Source: Mycoemilia scoparia
Lineage: Eukaryota > Kickxellomycota > Kickxellomycetes > Kickxellales > Kickxellaceae
Length of the DNA stretch: 52,129 nt
Reading direction: 5' to 3'
Assembly: GCA_027575805.1 (NCBI GenBank)
Contig: JANBPU010000113.1
Span: 1-52,129, forward strand
The notes under the pieces are model-generated. The model saw only the letters and a list, made by a program, of their open reading frames with translations, was not told where the DNA came from and searched no databases. Below are positions 11,238-23,270 of this stretch, piece after piece. The first letter of the stretch is position 1, and every line of letters begins with the position of its first letter. The position numbers and the translations under genes are program-made.

Positions 11238-14200
11238 TTAATCCAGAGCTTCGTTGGTAGTGGGAGGTTCCACAGTTTCAGTTGCAGCTTTTTGGTAAGC
11301 GTTTTCCGGTGACGAGGTGGTGGTAGGATGGGAAAGTGTGGTCACATCCTTTTCATTGGAAACAGGACTTATATTTTCATCCTTGGGCGTTTCCTCAATA
11401 CCATCTCCTTTAGTAGCTTCCTTTGATTCCTCCTTTTCAACAGGAGCAGGAACAGCAGCTGTTGCTGATTTTTTTGGAGTTACTGGCACAGATGGCTGCT
11501 GTTGCTTCTCATTGGCCTTGGTAGTCTTAGCAGCTGATGGTTGGGTGCTAGTTTTTGGAACAGAACGGGTACTTGCAATTGGAGTACCACCAACTGGCCT
11601 CTTTGTGGCGGATGAAGAAGTTGCAGTGGGTCTTGCCCTTACAGCAGAACTGGCTACGATAGGCCTCTTTGTGGTGGATGTGGTGGCAGATGTTGGCTTT
11701 GTTTTTGCAACTCCATTTGGTCTTGTGGAAGTAGTGCTACTAGTGGCTCCAGGCTTAATTGCAACTCTTCTGGCTGCAGTTGAAGTAGTAGTAGTAGTAG
11801 CAGCTGGTTTGGTGGTTGATATAGTTCTTGAAGCTGTAGCTGTGCTGGCACCTACTCTGCCGGTTGCGGGCTTGGCTCCAGGAACCTTCTTAACAGCGGA
11901 TCCTGATGGAACGGCTGGTTTGGTGGCTGCAGATGTAGCAGACGAGTTTCTGACAGCTACTGGTTTCTTTGTAGCAGAGGCAGCAGAAGTGGAACGGACA
12001 GATGCTGTTGTGCCAACTGGCTTGCGCGCAGTAGTAGTGGCAGTTCTGGTTGCAGATGATGGGGTACCAATGGCAGAGACTCTGCGACTTGCAGGACTTG
12101 CAGCACCAACAGAGGTTCTTGATATGGCAGATACACCTGGTCTTGGCTTTGCAACTGCAGAAGCAGATGTTGCCTTTGAAGCACTGCTGCTGCTAGTACC
12201 AATGCTGCCAGTGGTCAGGCGTCTGCTTGCAATTGCTTCCTTGTCAGCCAAGCGTCTTGCTGCACTAGCTGGTGCAACCGCCGTTCTTGGTGTGGTGGTA
12301 CCAACAGTAGCCTTTGAAGCTGTGGTACGAGTAGCAACAGCAGTTGTTCCAGGGGTAGGCTTAAGAGACAGAGGCCGTGATCCAACCGCAGCTCTTGCCC
12401 CAGCTGCTCTACCAACAGTGCTGCTGGCGTTAGGTCTCTGTAAAGCACCTGCAGTGGGCTTGGTGGTTGGCAATGTAGATGTAAAACGAGAGCCAGTGGC
12501 TCTAGAGAGTGTAGCAGACTTTCTTACCACAGTTGGACTGGTTGCAGCATCAGAGGGCTTCTTGGTCACCGTTGATCCTGCAGCAACTCTTGAAGTAACT
12601 GGAGTACGTCTGGATACAGGAGCAGTGGTGGAAGCACTACTCTTGGCGACTGTAGATGATCTGGGAACTCTTGCAGAAGAAACAGTGGTGGTAGCACCAT
12701 GGCGCGAAGAAGCAGAAGATGCAGCTGAGGTACGACGTGATGATGCAGCGGTAGTAGAAGTGTTGGTCTTTGGCTTTGATGCAGGAGCAGCAGCACCAGT
12801 TGAGGGGATCCTTGCAGCAGCTGAAGCAGAAACTGTTGTCTTCTTGGGAGATTCGACAGATGCTGGAGGAGTAGCAGAAGTCTCAGGCTCTTCCTTAGGA
12901 GCATCGCCGAACAGTCCCTTGACAGATGGTCTGGAGTGTGCTGTTGTAGTTGTGACTGTGGTTGTAGGAGTCTTTTCCTTGGGTGGTGGAGACACAGCCT
13001 CCAGTTGGTCACTAGCAGGTGGTTTGGCACCTCTTGGAAGAGTGGACACCCAACCATCCTTGGGCTGGGCTGTGGACTTTATAGTCTGTGACTCAAGCAA
13101 AGCAGCACGCTCCTTAATTGCTCCACTTCGTGAAACTGAAGCTGGTGTGGCGGTACCTGCGGTTTTCTTGGATGCGCCAGTGCTGGATTCAGCCTCATGT
13201 GTATTTGCAGATGCTTCCTGGGCATCTGAAGAACCTGCCAATTCCTTGAGCAAGAATGGAGACATGACTCGATTGATAGATGAAGTTCTGCGGCTTGAGC
13301 TAATTGGCGTGCCTTGGCTACGATCTGCTTGAAGGAATGGAGATGAGGAAACAAGGGATGAACGGCCTGAAGCACTTCCTCTGCCAACGGCATGACTCTC
13401 ACCAGATTGATCTTTCGAAGCTGCAGTATCTTTTCCCTCTTTGGTTTCCCCTTCATCCTTTTGCTGGTTGGATTCAGTGGCGGTAGTCGTTGGTGCGGGA
13501 ATGTCAGCAGTTTTGACTAATCCCTTTGGAATTGGCTCAGATTCAATACTGTCTGTAGCGCTCTTTTCGTTCTCATCTGTGGCTTCTTTGGGCTGGCCAG
13601 CATTTTCATTATCACCATCGCTTTCCTTGACACCCGGCAGTGTCTCTTTATCAGTTTCTTGTTTTGCGCCAGACCCATTGATCTCTTCAACACCAGATTT
13701 ATCGGTGGCTATTTCCTTGGTCTCTTCCTGGACTTGAGTAGTATCCTTTGGCTCTGCATCAGTGCTATCTTTAGCATCAACTAGCTCAGTCTGAGCAATA
13801 GCTTTAGTATCCAAAGGTGCATCGCCGTCCTTGTTCTTTATATCTTCCTTAGCTGTACTATCGGTATTATGAGCAGTATTTGCTTCAGGAACGACACTAT
13901 CTTCTTTTGCCTCTTCAACCGGATCATATGCAAGCAATTCCTGAGCTTCTTGCTTTTCTTCTTGATCAGCAGAAGCAGGGTCTTCTTTTGAGTCATCAAC
14001 AGCCTCTGACTGCTCTACAGCTTTGCTGCTGGGTCCTACAGCTGATTCAAAGCAAGCATCTTCAGGCTCTGTGTCCTTCTCGGTATCTTTTTTGGCTCCG
14101 GCAGCAGGCTCTATAGCTTGGAGCTCAGGAACAGGTTCATCTTCAACTTCCGGTTGAGGTTGTGTATTTTTAGTGCTGTCATTAGTAGATTTGTCGGATT

Positions 14201-16198
14201 TCTCAGCAGTGGGTGGTGGCTCTATAGCCGACTCCTTAGAAACCTCAGCATCCTGAGTTTCAATCTTTCCTGGCTCGGCAGCACTAGTTTCTACTTCAGC
14301 ATCTTGTTGTTTTTCGACCTCCAAGTCATTGATCTTTTCATCCTTTTCAGGTTCAGCGACTTCATTGGCCTCTTCTTTAACAGCAGATTTTTCGGTAGCC
14401 TCGGAGGTTTCGGGGGCTTCTATCTTTTCCTCATCAATACCTGGCTTAGTTTCTTCCTCAATTTGTTTCTTAGTTTGGATGTCGGACTCTTTGATTGAGT
14501 CTTCATTAGCAGCGCCAGCTTCTTTCTTTTCTTCAGACACGTCTTTATCAGTCCCATTATCTTGAACAACAGGCTTCTCTTCGAACGCACCATTGGTTTC
14601 TGATTCCTGAGAAACACTGGGCTTATCATGGTGGCCATTTTCGACTACAGGTTCTTCTTGCTTTGCATCATCTTCTCGTTTAGCATCAGCGCCAGAAGCC
14701 TTAGGTGGAGCAACCTGACTTTCAATCTCAGCAATAGTATCCAACTGGGGCTGTTCATTGATATTCGGAGTCAACAAATTTTTTGAACCAGTATTAGTAG
14801 CACTAGCTTCATCATCACTATTTTGTAACGACACTGAGGCACTAAGTGGAGTTGTCTCTCCACCAGTACCAGAAACACTTGAAGCATTTGAGGTAACAGA
14901 CTGCTTGCGCTTATTCCTCTTGTTTCTTTTACGTTTATTCTTTTTCTTCTTATCACCACCAGATGATGGCTTGTTTGGTGTATCGTTTGTATTGTTAGTT
15001 GTGTCCTGTTTTGGAGTTTCAGGTGTAGCACCAGCACCAGCACCAGCATCAGCAGAGATTTCTAGTTCATCGAAAAGATTAGATGGGGTTTTGAAAAAGA
15101 ACTCCAGTTCCCTAGCAGCTGATTCAGGCGAATCACTACCATGAACGGCATTAGCTTGAATACTAGTACCAAACTTAGCCCTAATCGAATTTGGGAAATC
15201 CCTCTTTGCAACAGCATGGTCAGTAGGTCCAATAATTTCCCTCCAAACCTTGACAGCATTATCAGTCCTTAGTTTCAAAACCACCGAAAGACCACTTGTC
15301 ATGAAATCAACCAACCCAGCAAAGAAAGGCTTGCCCTTATGTTCAGCATAAAAATATTCAGCCTGGCCACGGTTAAACTGAACACGACGCTCCTGGACAA
15401 TTTCAATTCCACAGTTCTTTATTTGGGTCAAAATCTCGTAAACCTTGGATGATGATGAGGAGGAAGAGGTGGAGTCTTGGAGAAGGGAGGTGGTGATATC
15501 AGGTTTAATCATAGCCAAAGTGTATTCAACATCAACAGCGCTGTTATCAGGTGGTAGCATCAAATAGCCATCATAGGAGATTTCGGGGATTTTATCGGAA
15601 AAAATCATGTTCAATTGTTCGACGGCCTGCTCGGGCTCATCTGATCCTTCAGCAGCGACGCGGACATTATCAATAGCCAAGCTTCCACGGATTGTACTGG
15701 TAGTATCTCTGGGAGACTGTGTGGCGGCGTCGAGCGGCCCAAGAGCAATCTGCCATGACATTGCGGAGAAATCTTTTTTGAGGTCAAGTGCGATGCAAGG
15801 ACCGGAGGTAGCATATTCGACCCATTTGGCAGCGGACACGGAGTCGCGGTCCTTGAACCGGTCGGGGAACAGGTCGAGGACATTTTGTTTGGTTAGCCAG
15901 ATTTTTTTGGTTCGGATGACCTCAAAGTCATTAAGCTTTATGATAGCATCGATTTGGGGGAATCGGGTGCGGGTCAGTGAGTCGGGCAAAACCAGGGCCA
16001 ATGTCCGGTCGATAGTGTCCTCTGGAATCGTGGAGACAGTGTCGTGGTGGTGGCTATTGCTCTATTTGGATGCGAGTAGAGAACACCAAAGATGTTGAAG
16101 AGTTGGCAAGAGTATAATGGCGTATAGATGGATAAAGATATCTGATAAATAGTTCGTTTGCTTGGCTGGCTGGTTTGACTTACCGTGTTGTTATCCAT
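11238..16198 (-). CDS. giant protein with tandem nucleoside-diphosphate-kinase domains and a long disordered tail
   Basis: Two exons, 16198-16184 (only MDNNT) and 16061-11238, give about 1612 aa. The minute first exon is inferred: the large frame has no usable ATG before the first domain, an acceptor at 16062 restores RTLALVLPDSL, and ATG-GTAAGT lies upstream. Residues about 20-155 are one NDK fold, in which the catalytic NxxHGSD His is Glu (VAAEGSD). Residues about 183-328 are a second, starting YTLAMIKPD and keeping NAVHGSDS with the phospho-acceptor His near residue 312. The rest has no fold I recognise: a Lys/Arg cluster near 380-392, a Glu/Asp/Lys-rich acidic region, then over 600 residues of Ala/Ser/Thr/Pro with regular Lys/Arg, like microtubule-binding tails. 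One active and one dead NDK domain suggest dimer-like intramolecular packing. Localisation is unknown. Confidence 0.8.
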
Positions 16199-17318
16199 AT
16201 TTGCAGAGGCAAAGGTTAGTCACAATATTTATGGCTGTATTTTATGTGCTTGTGTTTGACAGATGGCAAGTGAATTTGAATTTTCTTCTAGCTTTACTCG
16301 TGACAACACTAGCAAAAAGAACAGCTTGTGGTAATTGTGGTCTTGCCTAAACAATAGCCAGCAACAACTTTGGCTTTGGTGGTAGTAATAATAGCTTCGG
16401 CGTCGCTTTGTGTGCCTGACAGAAAAGGCGGTGGTTGCTAGTAAGGCTGGCAAATTTGAAAACTAACTTGAACTCGAAGAGAGGTAGCAGCACAAGTGCG
16501 CTTTTAGAGTTTTCGACAACAAATAAGCACAAAATCCGTCTTACAAAGACAAAATCTAGAGGTAAGAATCAAAGTGGATAGGAAATTGGAAAGCAGCAGC
16601 TTTTCTTCTTTTGTGAGGAGGCAGCTGCTGCGAGCAGTATCAACAAGCATCGAGCAGGCGATGCAGCCACACCAACCCATCACAAACTGCTTATAGATCC
16701 GGTCGGAAATTGTTGTGGTTGTGCTGGGCAGAGCCAGCCAAAGAGAGAGTATTTGGAATAGGCAATAATAAAAGCTCTATGGGCTATGGTGGTGGCTAGT
16801 TTATCTGTTTTGTTTGTTGATGTTTTGGGATTTAGTTTGTGAGGCTGACTGTAGAATGGATGCGGCTTTAGCCAACAACAATCTCTGTCTCTCTCCCACT
16901 TTGACTGTTGTGTTTCTGTGTAATATAGTCAACAACACTTGCTCTCTCTCTCTCTCTGAGCCGACATTCTACAACCCAATACAATATCAGCCGATAATCT
17001 AGCTCTATTATTTATTCTGATTAAATGAACGAGAGTGAGCGAGTTTGTGTGTGAGCTTATGGAATGAAAAGTAGAAATGGGCTGTGCTGTGATACGTCAC
17101 CAAATCATTCCCTCGACCATCTGTATTGTACTGAAAGATCCGCCATAGTTCGTTAAATTCTATCTCCATTTCTTGTGTCTGTGCCTCCACCTAGCTTTAG
17201 ACTTCTTGAATCTCTTTATAAATATACATATCTCTTTTCTGTTATAGTGTATACAAGCCCAGCCCTACTACTCTCTTACTACACGCAATTGATACTACAA
17301 CATACCTCCACTTTCAAT
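16199..17318. promoter_or_regulatory. divergent intergenic region between NDK-domain gene and ClpP
   Basis: About 1.1 kb between two start codons facing away from each other. It contains CT/GA runs (near 16890 and 16941-16958) and a TATA-like TTTATAAATATA at 17214-17225, some 95 bases before the ClpP ATG. No independent gene is credible here. Confidence 0.45.
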
Positions 17319-17579
17319 ATGTCTGGCCTTCTTTCTCGAATTGTTACCTCGACCTCCACCTGTCGCCCAGCTATTGCTGGGTCGATTATATCCAAGCAGG
17401 TCGCCTTAATACAACACCAAATGAAGAGGCGCGATTACCACCCTACACTTCAAATGGCCAACTCTCTAATTCCAATGGTCATTGAACAAACCGTAAGTAG
17501 TGGTAGTATCTTGATATATTATCATGTATGCCTAATCAGACTATCCAAACCCCTAACCCTCCCCTCACGTGACTCTTAC

Positions 17580-17610
<31 letters not shown>

Positions 17611-18523
17611 GTTGATCGGTCTATTATGGTCTGGTCTGGTCTGATCTGGGAATACACGTAATACTGCTACGCATTTACTAAACTGTTCAATACTTTCTTG
17701 TATTATATCTACAAATGTATATATAGGGTCGTGGAGAACGTTCATTTGACATTTACTCACGACTTCTCAAAGAGCGGATAGTGTTTCTCAACGGACAGGT
17801 AATAGCAACAATTCATAAATTATTGGAACAACTGTCCAAGATGTATATATATATATATATATATGTATCTTTAGGCATACCATTTTCTATAATATCATTA
17901 ATCATAAATACTTGAATATTCGGGTGCATGTGTGTGTAGGTCAATGACTCTTTATCGTCAGTTATTGTGGCCCAATTGCTATTCCTTGAAGCCGAGAATC
18001 CCGAAAAGCCCATCAGCATGTATATCAATAGCCCAGGCGGCAGTGTTACATCAGGAATGGCCATATACGATACCATGCAATACATTTCGGCCCCCATATC
18101 TACACTGTGCATTGGTCAGGCTTGTTCAATGGGTTCACTTCTTTTAACAGCTGGCGCACGTGGTAAACGCTACTCACTACCCAACTCAATTATTATGATT
18201 CACCAGCCTAGTGGCGGTGCTGAAGGCCAGGCTAGTGATATTGCCATTCAGGCTAGAGAGATTCTTAAAACTCGGGAGCGACTTAATAATATGTATGTTA
18301 AACATACTGGCCAAGACTTGGAAACTATCGGTGAGTATGGTAATATTTATTTTTTTGTCATTTATTAGAAACAACATGTTGCTATTTTGCTAAATAATTA
18401 ATGCTGTTGATTGTAGAGCGGTCTATGGAAAGAGATACTTATTTGCGTCCCGATGAGGCTGTACAGTTTGGGCTTATTGACAAGATTTTGGATGCTAGAA
18501 AGGAATCATCATCACCATCATAA
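17319..18523 (+). CDS. CLPP: mitochondrial ATP-dependent Clp protease proteolytic subunit
   Basis: Four exons (17319-17492, 17727-17798, 17940-18330, 18417-18523), all GT-AG, give 247 aa. The N-terminal 38 residues are basic and hydroxylated without acids, as in a mitochondrial presequence. The body is a full serine-type Clp[21 protein letters not shown], the oxyanion segment [16 protein letters not shown], nucleophile Ser145 in GQACSMGS, His170 in IMIHQPSGG and Asp219 in MERDTYL. All three triad residues are present, so it should be active in a matrix complex with ClpX. The C-terminus ends in a short Ser/Pro tail. No ClpX gene lies nearby. Intron 1 contains a long TA microsatellite (about 17586-17610) and intron 2 a shorter one. 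Confidence 0.93.
17586..17610. repeat. (TA)n microsatellite in ClpP intron 1
   Basis: About twelve TA units within the first intron; a second, shorter (TA)n run lies in intron 2 at about 17842-17863. Confidence 0.9.
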
Positions 18524-19506
18524 TTATAGTTTGTGGTTCTGATAGTTTTAAAAATAGTAATGATGCTATTTTAGGATATAAACGTAGGCAGTTTTATAAA
18601 GCTATTCGCATATTTATTATTTGTTTAGAGAGTTACACGTGTATACATTTTGGCGGTGATTTCAAGTCTACCTTTAATGAGCATTTTTGATATTGATCAA
18701 TAGCCAAGTATCCTTTAAAACTGATCAAAGCTAGTAAATATTATAGTGTTAAAGAGCTTGATCAACATTATTATGATATAATACAGATGAGTTACTAAAA
18801 GTAAGGAACCCAAAGCTACATCCGAAATACTATTGTTATTCAACAGAGCTTTAGAGCAAAACATATGCAGTTTATGGAAAGCTTGTTTTATCAGCTTACT
18901 CATTTTATAATAAAATATGACTAATCTTGCATACAATACCCAACCCTATCACCCATTCCTTTCCATTCTGGATCATTCACAACTACTACCTTTCATTCCA
19001 AACCATTATTATTTTGTCATAGCAGAATATACACATGTGAATATCAACTCTAGATAAAAGTGTTGTGTTTTCCACTGGTATTCAGTGCATTCTAACAACA
19101 GAATCTCATTTTTAACACAAGAATTATCCTGTTTAACCACTTAAGGCTTTTGAGAACATAATTTAAAAACAACTGAACATTTCAGTAGGTCTGCATTTTA
19201 TGGTCACTGCCCACTTTGCTGTCATGTTGAACACAAAGTATATTTGATATTATCCCAAAGATTAAATACGAATGAAATGGTATTTGAAACAGCAATTACA
19301 GCCCTGTAGATATTATCACCAGTGTAGAGTATTGGGAGAGGGAGAGAGAGAGAGAGACATCGAATTGTTTACTTTAGGAACAAAAACAGGCAAAAAAACA
19401 CAACCAGTTATGTAAGCATTCATTTATTCATCACAAAGCAATAATGATAGTTATAGCAACAGGTTCTATGAGAGACTAGAAAGGTATACACAGTTGTACT
19501 TACAAT
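18524..19506. other. intergenic, no gene seen
   Basis: AT-rich stretch holding the ClpP 3' flank and the 3' flank of the small secreted peptide gene. It includes a GA run at about 19330-19358. No open frame with a sensible start or family resemblance was found, and there is no recognised MITE. Confidence 0.5.
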
Positions 19507-19698
19507 CTATATGGGAGTGCACTTTGCCGAAGGTTTACTTATGTCTTTAAACTTTCCATATTCGCTAACACATGTGGTCTTATAAACTCTACCGCCCGAG
19601 TGAGGTTTGCATAAACAAGATCCCTTTGACTGCACAAGAGTCGCACTGAAAAGAACAACACTCGAAGCAACGAACAAGACAAAGGCTGGGATTTTCAT
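19507..19698 (-). CDS. small secreted cysteine-rich peptide
   Basis: A 63-aa frame starting with ATG. Residues 1-24 form a clear signal peptide: a Lys after the Met, then a hydrophobic core of Phe, Val, Leu and Ala ending near LVQS. The predicted mature peptide of about 39 residues begins near KGSCLCKPHSGG and is basic, with four cysteines (C-x-C, then two spaced ones, the last in KCTPI) that could form two disulfides. No known family is recognised. Such short Cys-containing secreted peptides in fungi serve as effectors, antimicrobial peptides or wall-associated factors; which applies here cannot be told. A GTAAGT donor motif lies a few bases past the stop, so a 3' UTR intron or an alternative C-terminus is possible. 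Confidence 0.6.
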   Translation of the reverse strand: MKIPAFVLFVASSVVLFSATLVQSKGSCLCKPHSGGRVYKTTCVSEYGKFKDISKPSAKCTPI

Positions 19699-20105
19699 AT
19701 TAGCAAATATTGGCCTAGTTATTATTAGTAGTAAAGTATAGTAAAGTCAAAGAATAAAAGACCATGAGATAAACAACGAGATTTGGCGAGTTGAGACATA
19801 GCTAGTATATTTATTGATGATGACATTATAGCTCACTTTACTGAAATCCAAGATGCTTTCTCCCCATTTTAATTGTATAGTATAATATTGCTGTAGATTC
19901 ACTATAGTTGGATGTGTAAAAAGAGAAGATACAATAAACTGATTGTCCGTATATGTGTGGATGTATATTGACAAAACAGCAGCTGCAGCCAAGACCTGCA
20001 AATTCTCATTAGATTATTGTGGCTGGGAACAAAACTTTCAGTGAAATATAGTCTTGGTATATAATGTGGCATGGCCTATTTCCCTCAACATAGTATCAGT
20101 GCTAT
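19699..20105. other. intergenic, no gene seen
   Basis: Upstream region of the secreted-peptide gene, AT-rich. Short frames here lack starts or family features. Confidence 0.45.
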
Positions 20106-20239
20106 ATGCCTAGGCTTCACTGGTGGTCAAATGTATGGCGGGCAGGAATAGGTTCTCGGGTTTTGGCCTAATCATAAGCCGTTTTTCTATGCAACTCCCG
20201 AAGGCCCACTTTTTACTAAGGGCTTGTGAACTCTGACCA
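20106..20239 (+). mobile_element. family B MITE, copy 2, abutting a family A MITE
   Basis: 134 bp flanked by TA on both sides. The left end GCCTAGGCTTCACTGGTGGTC and right end TTGTGAACTCTGACCA match the family B termini, and the interior contains GGGTTTTGGCC and CTATGCAACTC. Its right TA is also the left TA of the family A copy that follows, so one element used the TA at the edge of the other. Confidence 0.7.
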
Positions 20240-20241
20240 TA

Positions 20242-20336
20242 TGGGTAGTTATTTTTGAAGGGTTGCCCGTCCATTTGGCTGTGGTAGACCCTATAATCGC
20301 TTGCCACCAAAAGATACCTTCAAAAACAATGCTCAA
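20242..20336 (+). mobile_element. family A MITE, copy 4
   Basis: About 95 bp. The left terminal repeat GGGTAGTTATTTTTGAAGGG is near consensus; the right one (CCTTCAAAAACAATGCTCA) is slightly decayed. The interior contains CATTTGGCTGTGGTAGACCC and TGCCACCAAAAG. It is followed by a (TA)n tract. Confidence 0.75.
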
Positions 20337-20911
20337 TATATATATATATATATAAGAACCTCTAACTCCACATTTTCGTAGATATGAACCGAATTTTGAT
20401 ATACTCACCCTTTCACACATGAAAGCTGCAGAGGTGATACAATGGTATTTAAAAAGGATTAAACAGATGATCTATGGATAAACTGAAAAAGAATCCAGGA
20501 AAACATAGATTATGGCAGATATAAATATAGAAAGATGTGTCTATAAGCATTTCAATGAGGCTGTCAGCCTTTGATATTTCAAATGGTAACAGGCAGCGGT
20601 GTGGCATGATACCATCAATGATAAAATGGAACATGTTATTTAGAACCCGGCAAAATCTCAATTTAGATCTCTTTAGCATAGTTTTGTGTATAAAGTTGGA
20701 ATCCAGTATATTCTGCATTAGAGCCGCGAAATAATTTGGGTGATGGTAATGTAGTATAGCGGCAATGCACTAGTGGCTGGCTAGTATGAATGTATAAAAT
20801 AGCAATATTTATATTTTAAACGCTTAAACACAAAATTAAAACCTATATGTTTTAATGCTTCATATTGATATAAAAGTAGCTGCTATCCCCAGTTTCATAT
20901 CTATTGGTGCC

Positions 20912-21673
20912 TTAATCCCTGGTCTCTGAATCATTATCATCCTGGATATTGTCCTGGTATTTCTCTTTGAAGCTGTACATGATTCTGGGTATTTTTGGGT
21001 CATTCATATCGTATTCATCCTCGTCAGGGTATATGACAATCCCACCGTCCTCAGTCTTTGTTGCTGCAAAGAGAGTCATTTTAGTTCCAAAACACACAGA
21101 TCCTTGAATATACCTCACGCTTTTGTTCGACCAAAGTGCTGTTGCTGCCATCATATAAATCTTCCCGTACACATAGTCCTTCTTTTTGATATTATCTTTT
21201 ATATATAAAGGGTGATAATGGCTTATATAATAGATTTCTGTTCCTTTGCTAACCACAGTATTAGCAAGCCCTCGATAATATCCATCAGTGACACATTGTT
21301 TATGCATTGTCCTAAACCCGTCCTCGTATTCATATATCAATTGGCATATGCAGACCATCACCCCGAACACTTCAAGCTCATGTATTTTATCAGATAAGCA
21401 CAGGTATTTGTAGCTATGGTTTATGAACTCCATGTTAAAGTTGCGTTGGTTATTATACTCGATCATTTTGGTATATGGGGTATTGCTTATAGTTCCGCCA
21501 TTTTCCCTGAAGTCACGGAGACGTTGAAAAGGAAGTTCACGCGAGGCATTCGTTCTTTCTTCTGTATATTGAGAGGGTCAGGATGGTTAGAGCTACTGTG
21601 CTTAGTACTATACTTTTTGGTTGCATTACTGAATGACAAGCCTATGGGTGCCTTCCTTACCTGGCTGATTCAT
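20912..21673 (-). CDS. unrecognised 220-aa protein
   Basis: Two exons: 21673-21661 (ATG plus three codons and one base) and 21561-20912, joined across a GTAAGG...TACAG intron that keeps frame. The spliced start MNQPEERTNASRELPFQRL continues openly into the long frame, which supports the junction. The protein is soluble-looking with no signal peptide; it is rich in Tyr, Ile, Asp and Lys, has a Tyr/Met/Val-rich middle (YVYGKIYMMAATALW), five cysteines without spacing logic and an acidic C-terminus rich in Asp, Glu and Asn. I recognise no domain. It sits between repeat islands next to the small secreted peptide gene, a typical place for lineage-specific genes. Confidence 0.55.
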
Positions 21674-22157
21674 TTCGAGATGTAGCTATAAATCAATTTA
21701 GAAAAAGAAAAGAGTACTCTGTGTATTGAATATAAGTATATGGCAGAAAAGGAAAGAAGAGCGAGTAGTATATCTATGCCTAGATGATATTTATATAACA
21801 TATATATAGGCAAATCTCATGAGGCTTTTTATGGTGCCTTTATTTTATCATAGTCGATGCAAACCTTAAAGCGCTATGGCCATTGATGAATAGCTTTGTA
21901 AAATAATAGGGCACAGTCACAGTCAAATGTTATATTGTGATTGAGCTACCATACGTCACTAGACCAAAAAATACAATAAATTCTAATTTTCACATGCGGT
22001 TTTAAAAGCGATATATGAAAAAATACTAAAGAAGGTGTCAGCATCAATACTATTCTTGGTTCACTGGTGAAAATCAATAAAAACTCATGCTCGCCAATCT
22101 TTATCAACATTCCCTGCCAGCAATTTAAATTTCAATTTCAGTGGGCATTAAGATAAA
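21674..22157. other. intergenic, no gene seen
   Basis: AT-rich upstream region of the 220-aa gene. Nothing else recognised. Confidence 0.45.
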
Positions 22158-22292
22158 TGGCAAGATTTCGCTAGTGATCGAATCTATGCTAGGCAGAAGC
22201 GGGTCCTCATATTTTGGCCCAAACACCAGCCACTTCATTTGCAATTCTTTGAGACTCGCCATTCTTTTCTAAGCCATTGTAAACTCGGGCCA
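22158..22292 (+). mobile_element. family B MITE, copy 3
   Basis: About 135 bp starting GGCAAGATTTCGCTAGTGATCG and ending with GGGCCA before TA. The interior contains CCTCATATTTTGGCCC, CAGCCACTTCATTTGCAATT and TTTCTAAGCC, all shared with copy 1 and the 27.7-kb composite. Confidence 0.7.
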
Positions 22293-23161
22293 TATTTTAT
22301 TTAATAACACATTCTCCTTTTAATACATGGGCAATCTAGCTTATGAACCCAATATACCCCACAGCAAATTTTATAGATAACCACTATATTTGTGTCTTTA
22401 GTTGGGCTTTTGAACATCTCTAAAATTCTGATAGATAAACATTTTGGAAAAGAACTGGCCATACTATTTGGAATGCCAATTTCCAACTGCAACACAACTC
22501 AGCTTGATCGTTTTGGCAAACCAATCTTGCTACAAATTTTTCTAACTTGGGTCATACAAGTGCAAATGCGTATTACATTGCCCATATAACATGCTCTATC
22601 AACTCTTTTAGTTTTGTTTAATCGATAAATCGTATGAAAATATGCTATTGAGATAAAAAGAATAATGTCGAATTGCATTGCTTGTAACCATATCAAATCC
22701 TTTCTGGAAAGTATCATTTAAAGACGATTTTTAAAAACAGCGCTAGACATTAGATTTATATATACAGACATGCGGATATTGGGAGACTTGCGAGTTAATG
22801 CTTACTCTGTCATTTCTTTGTAGATGGTTTGGCCGATCCTGGTAACCAAGGATGTGATCTATTTGGTTACAATGTGATGGAAGGCCACACAATGATTCTG
22901 TGCTTTGGGCTTGGTATTTGAGCTTATGCAATTAAATACAAAAATATCATATCATATGTTGTCGGGCTCATATGAAGTTCATATGAAACTCACTAGAGTT
23001 TCTTGTGAGCTTTAGTTTTGTCTACACCAAATTGGCATTTTCCAATATGATTATGAGTCCTCCCAAGAAGCTATTTAAACTGTCCGTTGTAGGCACATTC
23101 CAAAGCTTCCTTACCACTACTTTTTCTACAAAGAGCCAAGCTCCTTTAACAAAAAGTCAAG

Positions 23162-23256
23162 GTAAGCACATTGCAAGACTGACTAGTTTCCAGCTATCTT
23201 TAATTCAAAATATCGATAACTAATACCATGAAGTGCACAATTTATATCATTAACAG
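23162..23256 (+). other. predicted leader intron of the 388-aa gene
   Basis: GTAAGC donor after CAAG, a branch-like ATAACTAAT and an ATTAACAG acceptor 14 bases before the ATG. The same 95-bp intron exists at the same place in the right copy, and its donor is recognisable in the decayed third copy, so the copies arose through DNA, not through spliced RNA. The upstream exon carries a small conserved frame (start at 23047 or 23005) which after splicing ends in TAA five codons before the main ATG and in the same frame. Confidence 0.6.
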
Positions 23257-23270
23257 AATAAACTGCAACC

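Noticed and set aside
11317..13332. 671-codon plus-strand open frame
   Set aside because: It is the antisense of the Ala/Ser/Thr/Pro-rich tail of the NDK-domain protein; its own product is a monotone Val/Ala/Leu/Gly sequence with no ATG start and no family.
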